This document shows positions 1-8,213 of a DNA stretch of 41,221 bases, in pieces. The stretch is from JAYRWN01 sp041917975. GTDB lineage: Bacteria > Bacteroidota > Bacteroidia > Chitinophagales > Saprospiraceae. The stretch spans positions 1 through 41,221 of the forward strand of contig JAYRWN010000084.1 in assembly GCA_041917975.1 (NCBI GenBank), given 5' to 3'. The translations under genes were made by a program, and so were the position numbers. The notes below the pieces were generated by a model. That model saw only the letters and a list, made by a program, of their open reading frames with translations. It was not told where the DNA came from and did no database searches. Numbering within the stretch: the first letter of the stretch is position 1; each line of letters begins with the position of its first letter.

Positions 1-19
1 ACAAACGAAGTCGGAAGGT

Positions 20-193
20 TTAAGAGGATTTTTTTCCATGATCCACTTCTTCATAATCTATCAGATCTCCCTCTTGCTTTAGAAACTCGTTGTAGCGGGT
101 GTCCACCGGTTTTTGCCCCGCCGATCTTTTAGGTCCCCAAAACAGACGGTACAACATATAACCCGCGGAGATGAGGAATAACAGTTTGAACAT
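20..193 (-). CDS. Small single-pass membrane protein, DUF4834-like (57 aa)
   Basis: A 57-residue ORF read from ATG at 193 to TAA at 20-22. Residues 1-19 form one hydrophobic segment (MFKLLFLISAGYMLYRLFW). A basic stretch and a polar acidic tail ending in GDLIDYEEV follow. The anchor plus a terminal D-Y-E-E-[VI] motif resembles the short Bacteroidota DUF4834 family, whose function is unknown; this match is from memory and is moderate. A TAATTTTG box on the same strand at 208-215 gives a plausible promoter with a very short leader. It is divergent from the DUF2723 gene. I assign no function. Confidence 0.65.
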   Translation of the reverse strand: MFKLLFLISAGYMLYRLFWGPKRSAGQKPVDTRYNEFLKQEGDLIDYEEVDHGKKSS

Positions 194-207
194 GTCTAGT
201 TTTCCCG

Positions 208-215
208 CAAAATTA
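208..215 (-). promoter_or_regulatory. Bacteroidota -7 box (TAATTTTG) for the small membrane protein
   Basis: TAATTTTG on the minus strand matches TAnnTTTG and ends 15 bases before the ATG. A TTG lies about 24 bases further upstream, slightly beyond the usual 17-23 spacing. The predicted transcript starts near 201. Confidence 0.4.
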
Positions 216-335
216 CTTTAAAAAAATGCGGACAGCTGACAATTTTTTTTGCCACTAAAAGTTATCAGTGAGCAACGATCTATTTTTTTCTCAACCACTT
301 TGTTACTTTTATCCTTCTACAACCTAAACATTATA

Positions 336-343
336 TATTTTTG
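336..343 (+). promoter_or_regulatory. Bacteroidota -7 box (TATTTTTG) for the DUF2723 operon
   Basis: TATTTTTG matches TAnnTTTG about 50 bases before the ATG at 393. No TTG lies at the ideal -33 spacing, so support is the -7 element and its position only. The surrounding 194-392 divergent gap is A/T-rich and shows nothing else. Confidence 0.35.
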
Positions 344-392
344 CCATTAATAATGAATTCATTTATAGACCAAGATAATTTCCTTCCGCTCT

Positions 393-3300
393 ATGCTGTC
401 ATATAAAAATACTTCCAGATTGGCTGGTTGGCTCGTATTTGCCATTAGTATGATCGTCTATTTTCTATCTGCAGAAAGATCGGGTAGTCTGTGGGATTGT
501 GGTGAATTTGTGCTAGGGGCTTATAAACTGCAGGTTGTGCACCCACCCGGAGCGCCATTGTTTTTAATCGTCGGCCGAATGTTTGCATGGGTTGGAGACT
601 TGTTTTCCGATAACCCTGAGCACATAGCATTTGCGGTCAATCTCATGTCCGGGATGTGTAGTGCATTTGCAGCTACATTCATCTGTTGGGCAACGATTGC
701 CCTGGGTAAACTAACCCTGGTGGGACGCGCTGATGAGCCCTCGTTGACCCAAGACATCGCTTTAGCAATGACTGGGATCACCGCCGGTCTGGCTACTGCA
801 TTTTCTTCATCCGTTTGGTTTTCGGCCGTAGAAGGTGAGGTTTACGCCATGTCCACCTTTTTTACTTGTATGACCTTATGGGCTACCATAAAGTGGTACT
901 CTATGCCGGATAATGAAAAATCCGATCGTTGGTTGGTCTTTGCCATTTATTCGACCGGCTTATCCCTCGGAGTTCACTTGCTTAGCTTGTTGACCTTCCC
1001 AGCCCTGGCTTTATTTTATTATTTTAAAAGATATAATAAGCCTACCGTCCTTGGCGCTTTTGCGGCTATGGGTATCGGAGCCGGTTTAATATTTGTTTTG
1101 CAGAAATTCATTATCGTCGGCATACCAAAGCTGTGGAGCTGGATGGAATTGCTGATGGTCAATGGTCTGGGTTTACCATTCAATACCGGCATCATACCTA
1201 CCTTGTTCATCCTTTTGGCCGTTGCTTATTTTGGTCTCAAATTTATCCAAAGCAAAGGATGGCCTTTGGTGCAAAACCTGTTTACTGGTATACTTCTGGT
1301 GGCCATTTCTTTTACCACCTTCGGCGTAGTTGTCCTCAGAGCACATGCTAACCCACCGATTAATATGAATCAACCGGATGATGCCTTCAGGCTAATCCCA
1401 TATCTCAACCGTGAACAATACGGTGAAAGACCTATTCTTAACGGCCCGCATTTTAATGCTTTGCCGGTGAACTATGAAACGGAAGATCGTTATGGTAAAG
1501 GCACTGACCAATACGAAATCATGGAGAAAAAATATACGCCCATCTTCCGCCCACAAGATAAAATGTTTTTTCCGCGCATGTCGCACAGCGACGATATGCG
1601 CAAACTGTTGTACCAACAGTTCTACATGAAACGCAACGGCAACCCCACCCTTGGCGAGAACATCAGCTTCTTCTTCCAATACCAGGTCATGTGGATGTAT
1701 TGGCGCTACTTTATGTGGAATTTTGCAGGGCGCCAGAATGGCGATCAGGGGTACGAACCTTGGGTAGTTAAAAGCGGTAACTGGTATACGGGTATAAAAT
1801 TCCTGGACGAAAACCGCCTGTATAACGAAGATAAGCTCCCCGATACCATCAAAAATAATCAAGCCCGCAACCGTTATTTTATGATCCCATTCCTTCTGGG
1901 CTTGATCGGCTTATTTTATCAGGCTAAACACCGCCCGGATAATTTCCTCACTCTGTTTATACTGTTCCTGATTACCGGACTAGGCATCATCGTTTATTCA
2001 AACCAACCACCCCGCGAGCCCCGTGAACGGGACTACGTCCTGGTAGGGTCGTTTATCACCTATTGTATGTGGATAGGGCTGAGTGTACTGGCCATTTTTG
2101 ATCTGTTAAAAAAATATTTAGCCAAACAACAAATGGTAGCCGCCATCGTGGCAGGAATGGTGGTCTTAATAGCCCCTGGGATTATGCTGGCCGAAAATTT
2201 TGATGATCATACCCGCCGCAATTTGAAAGGCGCACGGGACTATGCGTCCAACTTTCTGAATTCCCTGGAACCCAATGCCATCATCTTTACTTACGGCGAT
2301 AACGATACCTACCCCTTGTGGTACGCCCAAGAGGTGGAAGGCATCCGCCGGGACGTACGCGTCATTAACCTAAGCCTCATCGCGGTGGACTGGTACATCA
2401 ATGGACAACGCAGAAAAATTAATGATTCACCGCCGGTAAAACTGACCATGAGCGAACAAGCTTACCGCGGCGATGCGCGTAATCAGATCAGTTTTGGTAA
2501 TAGCACGACTCCGGTCAATGCGGTGGATGCGTTAAAATTTGCCGGTGAAGATCATCAGGGGCCCTATGGGCCGGGAGTTTTCCCATCACAAATTCTATCC
2601 ATTCCGGTGGATGTAAATAAAGCTTTAGCCAATGGCTGGATTTACCAGCAGGACTCGGCTAAAATAACCAATCGCCTGGAAATTAACTGGTCAGGCCGCC
2701 GCTATGTGACCAAAGACGATGTGGCCATCATCGACATCATAGCTTCAAACATTAACGACCGGCCTATTTATTTTGCCATGACATCGCAGTTAGACAAACT
2801 GAATGGTTTGGAGAAATACACTTCGGTGGAAGGGGTGGCGGCCCGCCTGGTACCTTTGATCACCGAACCCATCCGTGCTCTATCCATTCAGGGCATTGGC
2901 CGCATAGATACCAAAAGGGCTTTTGACAACATGATGAACAAGTTTCGCTGGGGTAATTTTGATAAACATAAAATGTATGTGGACAACAGTTTTGCCCCCA
3001 CCTTACAGACGTTGCGGTATCAGATCTTCCGTACCATCCAGGCGTTACAAAATGAAGGCAAACTCCAGGAGGCTGCGGATCTGGCTCAAAAATATTTTGA
3101 AGGTTTTCCTTTTGAAAACTTTCCTTACGATCCTGCGGATATGAATGCGGTTACGGGTCAAAACTTTACTTTGGAAATGATCAACGCCCTGATTAAAAAC
3201 AATCGCCTGGATGAAGCCAAAAACCATCTGCGTTTGTTGGCTAAAGAAACCGCCCAGTTCGCGGAATTTTATAACTCATTAAGCACCAATGAACTGGCCA

Positions 3301-3458
3301 GTTTTCAAACGACAAATGGGTATAGTGAGAAAGACATTCTAAGCACCTATACCATTCCTCAGGTCCTAAGAGTCAGCAAAACGCTGAATGATGCCGCCTT
3401 TGATGCCGAAATAAATGGGTTGCTGGGTAAATATTACACCGCCCAGGTGCCTAATTAA
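393..3458 (+). CDS. DUF2723 family membrane protein, TMEM260-like O-mannosyltransferase candidate (1021 aa)
   Basis: A large multi-pass inner-membrane protein of the DUF2723 family. The N-terminal half shows alternating hydrophobic helices. The first extracytoplasmic loop carries the family signature W34-D-C-G-E38 followed by H50-P-P-G, the acidic/His-Pro region typical of GT-C transferases that use lipid-linked sugars. The C-terminal third is soluble and ends in helical repeat-like sequence (about 890-1000). The eukaryotic DUF2723 protein TMEM260 is a protein O-mannosyltransferase, so glycosylation of exported proteins is the likely role; the bacterial substrate is inferred, not shown. It is the first gene of a plus-strand operon, 12 bases before a methyltransferase gene. 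The length fits long Bacteroidota members. Confidence 0.85.
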   Translation: MLSYKNTSRLAGWLVFAISMIVYFLSAERSGSLWDCGEFVLGAYKLQVVHPPGAPLFLIVGRMFAWVGDLFSDNPEHIAFAVNLMSGMCSAFAATFICWATIALGKLTLVGRADEPSLTQDIALAMTGITAGLATAFSSSVWFSAVEGEVYAMSTFFTCMTLWATIKWYSMPDNEKSDRWLVFAIYSTGLSLGVHLLSLLTFPALALFYYFKRYNKPTVLGAFAAMGIGAGLIFVLQKFIIVGIPKLWSWMELLMVNGLGLPFNTGIIPTLFILLAVAYFGLKFIQSKGWPLVQNLFTGILLVAISFTTFGVVVLRAHANPPINMNQPDDAFRLIPYLNREQYGERPILNGPHFNALPVNYETEDRYGKGTDQYEIMEKKYTPIFRPQDKMFFPRMSHSDDMRKLLYQQFYMKRNGNPTLGENISFFFQYQVMWMYWRYFMWNFAGRQNGDQGYEPWVVKSGNWYTGIKFLDENRLYNEDKLPDTIKNNQARNRYFMIPFLLGLIGLFYQAKHRPDNFLTLFILFLITGLGIIVYSNQPPREPRERDYVLVGSFITYCMWIGLSVLAIFDLLKKYLAKQQMVAAIVAGMVVLIAPGIMLAENFDDHTRRNLKGARDYASNFLNSLEPNAIIFTYGDNDTYPLWYAQEVEGIRRDVRVINLSLIAVDWYINGQRRKINDSPPVKLTMSEQAYRGDARNQISFGNSTTPVNAVDALKFAGEDHQGPYGPGVFPSQILSIPVDVNKALANGWIYQQDSAKITNRLEINWSGRRYVTKDDVAIIDIIASNINDRPIYFAMTSQLDKLNGLEKYTSVEGVAARLVPLITEPIRALSIQGIGRIDTKRAFDNMMNKFRWGNFDKHKMYVDNSFAPTLQTLRYQIFRTIQALQNEGKLQEAADLAQKYFEGFPFENFPYDPADMNAVTGQNFTLEMINALIKNNRLDEAKNHLRLLAKETAQFAEFYNSLSTNELASFQTTNGYSEKDILSTYTIPQVLRVSKTLNDAAFDAEINGLLGKYYTAQVPN

Positions 3459-3470
3459 ACATCACGACTT

Positions 3471-4358
3471 ATGGCCAAAGTACATGTTGACCACTGTCCT
3501 TTATGCCATAGCCGGGCTTTGACGCCATTGTTTTCGGTGCGGGACCATCAGGTCAGCCAGGACTATTTTATGCTGGTCCGCTGTGACGCCTGTGCTTTCA
3601 TGCTTACCCAGGATCATCCTGATGCCTCGGAGAGTGGAGTATATTATGCTTCGGAAGACTATGTGTCACATTCTGACACCCGGCGGGGATTGATTAACTG
3701 GCTCTATCATGAAGTCAGGTCCTGGATGCTGAAACGTAAATATCGTCTGGTCAGCCAGTTACAAAGCGGAAAAAAACTCTTGGATTATGGCTGTGGCACC
3801 GGGTATTTTTTACACACCATGCAGCAAGCCGGCTGGGAGGTAACCGGTATGGAAATCAGTACAGCGGCTGCCGGCATTGCCCGGAAAAAATTTGGGTTGA
3901 ATGTCCTTCCGGTAAGCAACCTGGCTTTACAACAAAAGGCCTTTAATATCATCACTTTGTGGCATGTCCTGGAGCATGTGCATACCCTTGCAGAGACCCT
4001 GCATCATCTGCACCGGGCTTTACAGGACGGAGGCTACCTTATTTTGGCCTTGCCCAATCACCATTCGCTGGATGCCGAGACGTACCGGGAATATTGGGGC
4101 GGCTACGATGTACCCCGCCATTTATGGCACTTCCGGGCAGAGACCGTTCTAGAGGCGACCAAAAAATTGTTTGTGCTTCAGAGCATGCATACCTTGCCTT
4201 TTGATGCTTTTTATGTATCCATGCTCAGTGAAAAATACCAGGGCAGCGGGTGGCTAGGGTTGTGGAAGGCGTTTTGGACCGGCTTCCGCTCGTGGCTGGC
4301 TGGATTCAGAGAGGTGACCCGCTCCAGTTCTATCGTGTATATATTGAAGAAAATCTGA
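3471..4358 (+). CDS. Class I SAM-dependent methyltransferase with N-terminal zinc ribbon (295 aa)
   Basis: Residues 9-41 carry two CxxC pairs (C9/C12 and C38/C41), a treble-clef or zinc-ribbon module common in Bacteroidota methyltransferases of the Methyltransf_23 type. The SAM-binding motif I is LLDYGCGTGYF (from 103), and LWHVLEHV marks the motif around the substrate pocket. The C-terminal part has aromatic and hydrophobic stretches. Such enzymes often act on lipids, glycans or quinone-type acceptors; the substrate cannot be read here. The gene sits between the DUF2723 and rpiB genes with gaps of 12 and 4 bases, so they are probably co-transcribed. The association with a glycosyltransferase suggests, without proving, a glycan or lipid-carrier substrate. 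Confidence 0.85.
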   Translation: MAKVHVDHCPLCHSRALTPLFSVRDHQVSQDYFMLVRCDACAFMLTQDHPDASESGVYYASEDYVSHSDTRRGLINWLYHEVRSWMLKRKYRLVSQLQSGKKLLDYGCGTGYFLHTMQQAGWEVTGMEISTAAAGIARKKFGLNVLPVSNLALQQKAFNIITLWHVLEHVHTLAETLHHLHRALQDGGYLILALPNHHSLDAETYREYWGGYDVPRHLWHFRAETVLEATKKLFVLQSMHTLPFDAFYVSMLSEKYQGSGWLGLWKAFWTGFRSWLAGFREVTRSSSIVYILKKI

Positions 4359-4362
4359 TGTA

Positions 4363-4803
4363 ATGATAAAAATAGCCTTCGGATGCGATCATGCCGGTTT
4401 TCCTTTGAAAGCGGTCATTATAGACTACCTTCGCGCCCACCCGGATCAATACGGGGTGATTGATTTTGGTACAGATTCAGCAGCCTCTGTAGATTATCCT
4501 GACTTTGTGCATCCAGCCATGCGGGCCTTGCAAGCCGGAGTTGCTGATCTTGCTATCCTGGTTTGCGGTAGCGGCAATGGAGTGGCCATCACGGCCAATA
4601 AATACCAGCATGTTCGTGCAGCCTTGTGTTGGAATCCTGAATTAGCTCAACTCGCCCGGCAGCATAATAATGCTAATGTTCTGTGCCTTGGCACTCGCTT
4701 TATTCATCCGGAGCTGGCCTTGTCTATTACTGAACAATTTCTGATCTCTGCATTTGAAGGTGGACGTCATCAACGCCGGGTGGATAAAATAAGTGTTTGC
4801 TAA
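4363..4803 (+). CDS. rpiB: Ribose-5-phosphate isomerase B (RpiB/LacA/LacB family, 146 aa)
   Basis: Interconverts ribose 5-phosphate and ribulose 5-phosphate in the cytoplasmic pentose phosphate pathway. Family residues are in place: D9-H10 in GCDHAG near the N-terminus, the catalytic Cys in VCGSGNG (C68), the ITANKY phosphate loop, and H101-N in ARQHNNANVL, followed by LGTRFI. The length of 146 residues is normal for RpiB. The ATG lies 4 bases after the methyltransferase stop, so it is the last gene of the operon. The related sugar isomerases LacA/LacB and AlsB are the alternatives, but the Cys-containing active-site loop supports RpiB. Confidence 0.93.
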   Translation: MIKIAFGCDHAGFPLKAVIIDYLRAHPDQYGVIDFGTDSAASVDYPDFVHPAMRALQAGVADLAILVCGSGNGVAITANKYQHVRAALCWNPELAQLARQHNNANVLCLGTRFIHPELALSITEQFLISAFEGGRHQRRVDKISVC

Positions 4804-4871
4804 AAGCATTTACATTATAGGGATATAGGGTTTTTTATTGAACAAGAAAAAGGCTGTTCACCCAGGGCCTT

Positions 4872-4915
4872 AAAAAAAAATGAGATCGGCTCTTACCCCC
4901 CAGCGAACCGATCTC
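4872..4915 (-). terminator. Intrinsic terminator on the minus strand
   Basis: Inverted repeat GAGATCGG / CCGATCTC (4882-4889 and 4908-4915). After one mismatch, two further pairs extend the stem, and the loop is 12 bases. On the minus strand it is followed at once by nine Ts (4880-4872). On the plus strand there is no U tract, so it terminates minus-strand transcription only. No protein gene on that strand needs it. Confidence 0.65.
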
Positions 4916-4953
4916 GGATAAAGCTTTCTTCTCTTCGAATAATGCTTTACTGG
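4872..4953 (-). ncRNA. Candidate sigma-54-driven small RNA, about 80 nt
   Basis: A minus-strand unit between rpiB and htpG defined by signals alone. A -24/-12 promoter lies at 4964-4979, placing the start near 4953. The RNA ends at a strong hairpin plus nine-U tract (terminator entry). It contains no ATG and no convincing ORF. The terminator loop exposes six consecutive Gs, which could pair with C-rich targets. A 5-bp AAAGC/GCTTT stem is possible in the 5' part. The length (about 80 nt) is typical of bacterial sRNAs. It matches no family I know (6S, tmRNA, RNase P, SRP, riboswitch). Existence is inferred. Confidence 0.45.
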
Positions 4954-4963
4954 GTACTCATTA

Positions 4964-4979
4964 TGCACATACCTTGCCA
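4964..4979 (-). promoter_or_regulatory. Sigma-54 (RpoN) -24/-12 promoter
   Basis: The minus strand reads TGGCAAGGTATGTGCA. Compared with TGGCACG-N4-TTGCA, it matches 10 of 12 specified positions, including the invariant GG (-24) and GC (-12) with exact spacing. An imperfect dyad CAAATG-N6-CGTTTG at 5044-5061 lies about 90-110 bases upstream of the predicted start, where enhancer-binding proteins usually sit. Confidence 0.5.
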
Positions 4980-4991
4980 AAAACAGATGGA

Positions 4992-5018
4992 ATTTGACTT
5001 AAAATCAAATTTTTTTTT
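4992..5018 (+). terminator. Weak A/T-rich hairpin with T tract (possible terminator)
   Basis: ATTTGA / TCAAAT (4992-4997 and 5005-5010) with a 7-base loop, followed by a run of nine Ts. The stem is only six mostly A-T pairs. It is the best candidate for ending the DUF2723-rpiB transcript before htpG. The rest of the 4804-5215 gap shows only the sRNA unit and the htpG leader. Confidence 0.35.
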
Positions 5019-5215
5019 CCTTACTTAATTAGAGGTTTGTTTTCAAATGTTTAAGCGTTTGTATTAACTGTAATATGATTTTAGCTTTTTTTTGACAGGC
5101 CAAAAGGTTAAACAAAGGCTTCTCCTGCCAATATGATTGAGCGATCTGCGACAAAATGTCACCCTTTAACAGATGGCATATCCTTTGACCACGCAGTAAA
5201 TAAAAAATAGTGGTT

Positions 5216-7081
5216 ATGCAAAGTGGGAAAATCTCAGTGCAAACGGAAAACATTTTTCCGATCATCAAGAAGTTTCTTTATTCCGATCATGAAATATTTC
5301 TCAGAGAATTGGTTTCAAATGCGGTTGACGCAACGACTAAACTGCAAATCCTGAGCAGCAAGGGTGATTTCAGTGGAGAATTAGGAGATCTGACCATCCA
5401 TATTAATAATGACGAGTCTTCGAAAACCATAACTATTTCAGACCGGGGCCTTGGTATGACCGGTGAAGAAGTAGAGAAATACCTGAATCAAGTGGCTTTT
5501 TCCAGTGCCAATGATTTTATCGAAAAGTATAAAGAAGGCAACATCATCGGTCATTTTGGGTTGGGCTTTTATTCTGCTTTTATGGTGGCTAGCAAAGTAG
5601 AAGTGCGCACCAAATCATTTCGGGAAGATGCTCCCGGGGTGACATGGACTTGTGAAGGAGAACCTGAATATATATTGGTAGAAAATGATAAAACGGAGCG
5701 GGGTACTGATATTATTCTGCATATCAATGATGAAAATATTGAGTTTTTAACCCAAGCTCGATTGGAAGGCTTGCTCAAAAAATATTGTCGTTTTTTACCG
5801 GTGCCCATTCAGTTTGGGTTAAAGGAAGAAAGCCGGTGGGAAGGTGAAGGAAAGGACGCCAAGGAAATCAAAGAAACCAAACCTAATGTGGTGAATAACC
5901 CCACCCCTTTATGGACGAAACAACCCAATAGTCTAACGGATGAGGACTACACTGCTTTTTATGAAGAGCTTTATCCCTTCAGTCCAGCACCTATGTTTTG
6001 GATCCACTTAAATATAGACTACCCGTTTAATCTGACCGGGGTGTTGTACTTTCCCAAACTATCCAAATCCTTTGAAGTCCAAAAAAATAAAATTCAGTTA
6101 TATTCTAACCAGGTCTATGTCACGGATGAAGTAAAGGATTTTGTACCAGAATTTTTGACCCTTTTACATGGAGTAATCGACTCGCCGGACATTCCGCTGA
6201 ATGTTTCCCGAAGTTATCTTCAGAGCGATCAAAACGTTAAAAAAATCACCGGCTACATCACACGGAAAGTAGCCGATAAACTGCAGGATTTATTTAAGAA
6301 AAGCCGGGAGGAGTATGCTTCCAAATGGGACGACATCGGCATCTTTATTAAGTACGGCATGATTTCAGATGAAAAATTCTATGAGCGCGCTATAGAATTT
6401 GCGTTGCTTAAAAACCTGGAAGGACAATCCTTTACCATCCAAGAGTACAAAGACAAAATTAAAGAAGTTCAAAAAGATAAACACGATAAACTGGTCTGTC
6501 TTTATACCTCGGATAAAACCCATTTCAACAGTTATGTGCAGCCGGTTCAAAACAAAGGGTACGATATATTACTGATGGATACTCCCCTGGATAACCATTT
6601 TATGCAGAACCTGGAACACAAACATAATGACCTGCTCTTCGTACGGATTGACTCGGAAACTCCAGACAACCTGATTCAAAAGGAAGATAAAACGGAGTCC
6701 ATTCTTACCAAAAGTCAGGAAGAAAAAGTTAAAACCATATTCGAAGAAGCCATGCCGGCTCAAAAATCCAACATTACCTTAAAAGCATTGACTGCTGAAG
6801 ATTTACCGGTCATGATCACCAGGCCGGAATTTTTAAGACGGATGCGTGAAATGCAAGCTATGCAGGGTATGCACAACGATGCTTTTGGTGACTTTTATAA
6901 TGTTGTGGTAAATACAAACCACCCCATGGTGGCTGAAAAACTCTTAAAAATGAAAAGCGAGGATAAAAAGACCATGTTTGCTAAATATTTGGTCAATTTA
7001 GCCTTGTTAAATCAAGGTTTACTGAAAGGCGAAGACCTTACTGCTTTCGTAAAACAAAGCTTGGAGTTAATGAATAATTAA
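5216..7081 (+). CDS. htpG: Hsp90-family molecular chaperone HtpG (621 aa)
   Basis: ATP-dependent cytosolic chaperone of the Hsp90 family. The N-terminal GHKL ATPase domain shows LRELVSNAVDA (the Asn/Asp helix), DRGLGMT (the DxGxG ATP-binding loop) and GHFGLGFYS (lid/G2 box). The middle domain contains the conserved Arg in NVSRSYLQ. The C-terminal dimerisation region follows. I place the start at ATG 5216 (MQSGKISVQTEN), the usual family start; the GTG six bases upstream at 5210 is less likely. The stop overlaps the convergent DUF4837 stop. No CIRCE (HrcA) operator is visible upstream. Confidence 0.97.
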   Translation: MQSGKISVQTENIFPIIKKFLYSDHEIFLRELVSNAVDATTKLQILSSKGDFSGELGDLTIHINNDESSKTITISDRGLGMTGEEVEKYLNQVAFSSANDFIEKYKEGNIIGHFGLGFYSAFMVASKVEVRTKSFREDAPGVTWTCEGEPEYILVENDKTERGTDIILHINDENIEFLTQARLEGLLKKYCRFLPVPIQFGLKEESRWEGEGKDAKEIKETKPNVVNNPTPLWTKQPNSLTDEDYTAFYEELYPFSPAPMFWIHLNIDYPFNLTGVLYFPKLSKSFEVQKNKIQLYSNQVYVTDEVKDFVPEFLTLLHGVIDSPDIPLNVSRSYLQSDQNVKKITGYITRKVADKLQDLFKKSREEYASKWDDIGIFIKYGMISDEKFYERAIEFALLKNLEGQSFTIQEYKDKIKEVQKDKHDKLVCLYTSDKTHFNSYVQPVQNKGYDILLMDTPLDNHFMQNLEHKHNDLLFVRIDSETPDNLIQKEDKTESILTKSQEEKVKTIFEEAMPAQKSNITLKALTAEDLPVMITRPEFLRRMREMQAMQGMHNDAFGDFYNVVVNTNHPMVAEKLLKMKSEDKKTMFAKYLVNLALLNQGLLKGEDLTAFVKQSLELMNN

Positions 7082-8163
7082 CCTGGAGACATAAATTTTA
7101 AGGAAGAGACGATGTGCTCCAGTAGTTGCATGTGGTCTCTTTTCTTTTCTCCTGGGGCAAAGATGAACACATTGACCAGCAGGATTTCATCCCGATGTGG
7201 GTGTTTGATTAAATAGGCAAAGAAGGGACCACCCATATAATCATAAGACATTTCCCAGATGCCTTTGTACTCCTGGGCATAAGTTTTGTCTACCTCTAAT
7301 GTAACAGAAAATAGGGGCAAGTCTTCATCGTTAACTATCATGGAAGATCCAGGTGTGCTGGAACTGATAACCGCTTTAGAAGTTTTTTTAAAGAGCTCTT
7401 TAAATCCCTCTTTGGTGAATTGGTCCTTGGACCGGTAAGGGATTTTACTGATCAAAATATTCATGATCATTTCCTTTTCATCCCGGCGTAGCCAGGTCGT
7501 GGTACTATCCTCTACCGCCAGGACATATTCTCCGGGTATATCCATAGTTATCCCAAATTTATCCTTAAGGCCGGAAGTAAGTAATTGATTCACCCCTTTC
7601 AGATACGTTTTAGCTGCGATCTGTGGCCGATCAAAATCATTAACTTTTTTGCGTACGGAGGCAAAGGTCTTATCAATATTATCAATGAGGTTATTTTGGC
7701 CGTTACCAAAGATATAAATGATCATTTGACCAAAAGCCCATTTGTCCTTGCCCACCTTGTTGTTGATCGATGGATTCTTCATTGCTTGAGCATACAATGA
7801 AGCGCCTAAATCTGCTCTGACCGCTTTAGTGGTCATGGAAGTAGTATCGCTCAAGTCAGCCAGGTAAATATAAGTTCTCAACTCCTTACGAATAGAGCCC
7901 TCCTCCATTTGTAATGGAGTGAAATACTTCAGGTCGAATATTTCTTCGGGTTGAGGCATGATAATATAAGGCCCTTCGTATTTATACCTAAACGTATCTC
8001 CGACCGGACCTTCCCACAGGTCTTCATCCGCGATGACCACGATGGTGTTGCTGGCACTAATGGCGGTTGGTGTTGCTTTAAATTTATCGGATATGCCGGA
8101 GCATCCCACTACGGTCAGAATAAATAAAAAAGACAGGAAGTAGCAAAAGCGATTATCCACCAT
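7078..8163 (-). CDS. DUF4837 family lipoprotein (361 aa)
   Basis: An exported lipoprotein of a Bacteroidota family of unknown function. The signal peptide ends in a lipobox (V-V-G-C21). The mature part shows the family pattern: a short polar linker, then IVVIADEDLWEGPVGD and a PQPEEIFDL region, with an ETFAP-like second half where the same strand/helix pattern recurs. It lies 50 bases downstream of the moxR-type gene on the same strand, so the two are likely co-transcribed. Its TTA stop overlaps the htpG TAA stop on the opposite strand by 3 bases, which leaves no room for a separate terminator. Confidence 0.8.
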   Translation of the reverse strand: MVDNRFCYFLSFLFILTVVGCSGISDKFKATPTAISASNTIVVIADEDLWEGPVGDTFRYKYEGPYIIMPQPEEIFDLKYFTPLQMEEGSIRKELRTYIYLADLSDTTSMTTKAVRADLGASLYAQAMKNPSINNKVGKDKWAFGQMIIYIFGNGQNNLIDNIDKTFASVRKKVNDFDRPQIAAKTYLKGVNQLLTSGLKDKFGITMDIPGEYVLAVEDSTTTWLRRDEKEMIMNILISKIPYRSKDQFTKEGFKELFKKTSKAVISSSTPGSSMIVNDEDLPLFSVTLEVDKTYAQEYKGIWEMSYDYMGGPFFAYLIKHPHRDEILLVNVFIFAPGEKKRDHMQLLEHIVSSLKFMSPG

Positions 8164-8213
8164 AGTATTAAAATGTCTTTTATAATAGATGCAAAACCGA
8201 CATCAATTGGTGC

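Noticed and set aside
1392..1862. 156-codon antisense ORF inside the DUF2723 gene
   Set aside because: It mirrors a coding gene with clear conserved motifs and has no signals of its own.
5157..5164. TGTCACCC shared by the htpG and clpB upstream regions
   Set aside because: An 8-base match between regions of these sizes is expected about once by chance, and its distance to the start differs in the two genes.
4804..5215. Known structured RNA (6S, tmRNA, RNase P, SRP) or riboswitch in the largest gap
   Set aside because: None of their hallmark sequences is present and the predicted transcript is too short. Only the novel sRNA candidate is supported.
5029..5268. 79-codon minus-strand ORF across the rpiB-htpG gap and htpG 5' end
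   Set aside because: No family resemblance and a composition typical of an antisense shadow in an A/T-rich region. It also overlaps the conserved htpG N-terminus.
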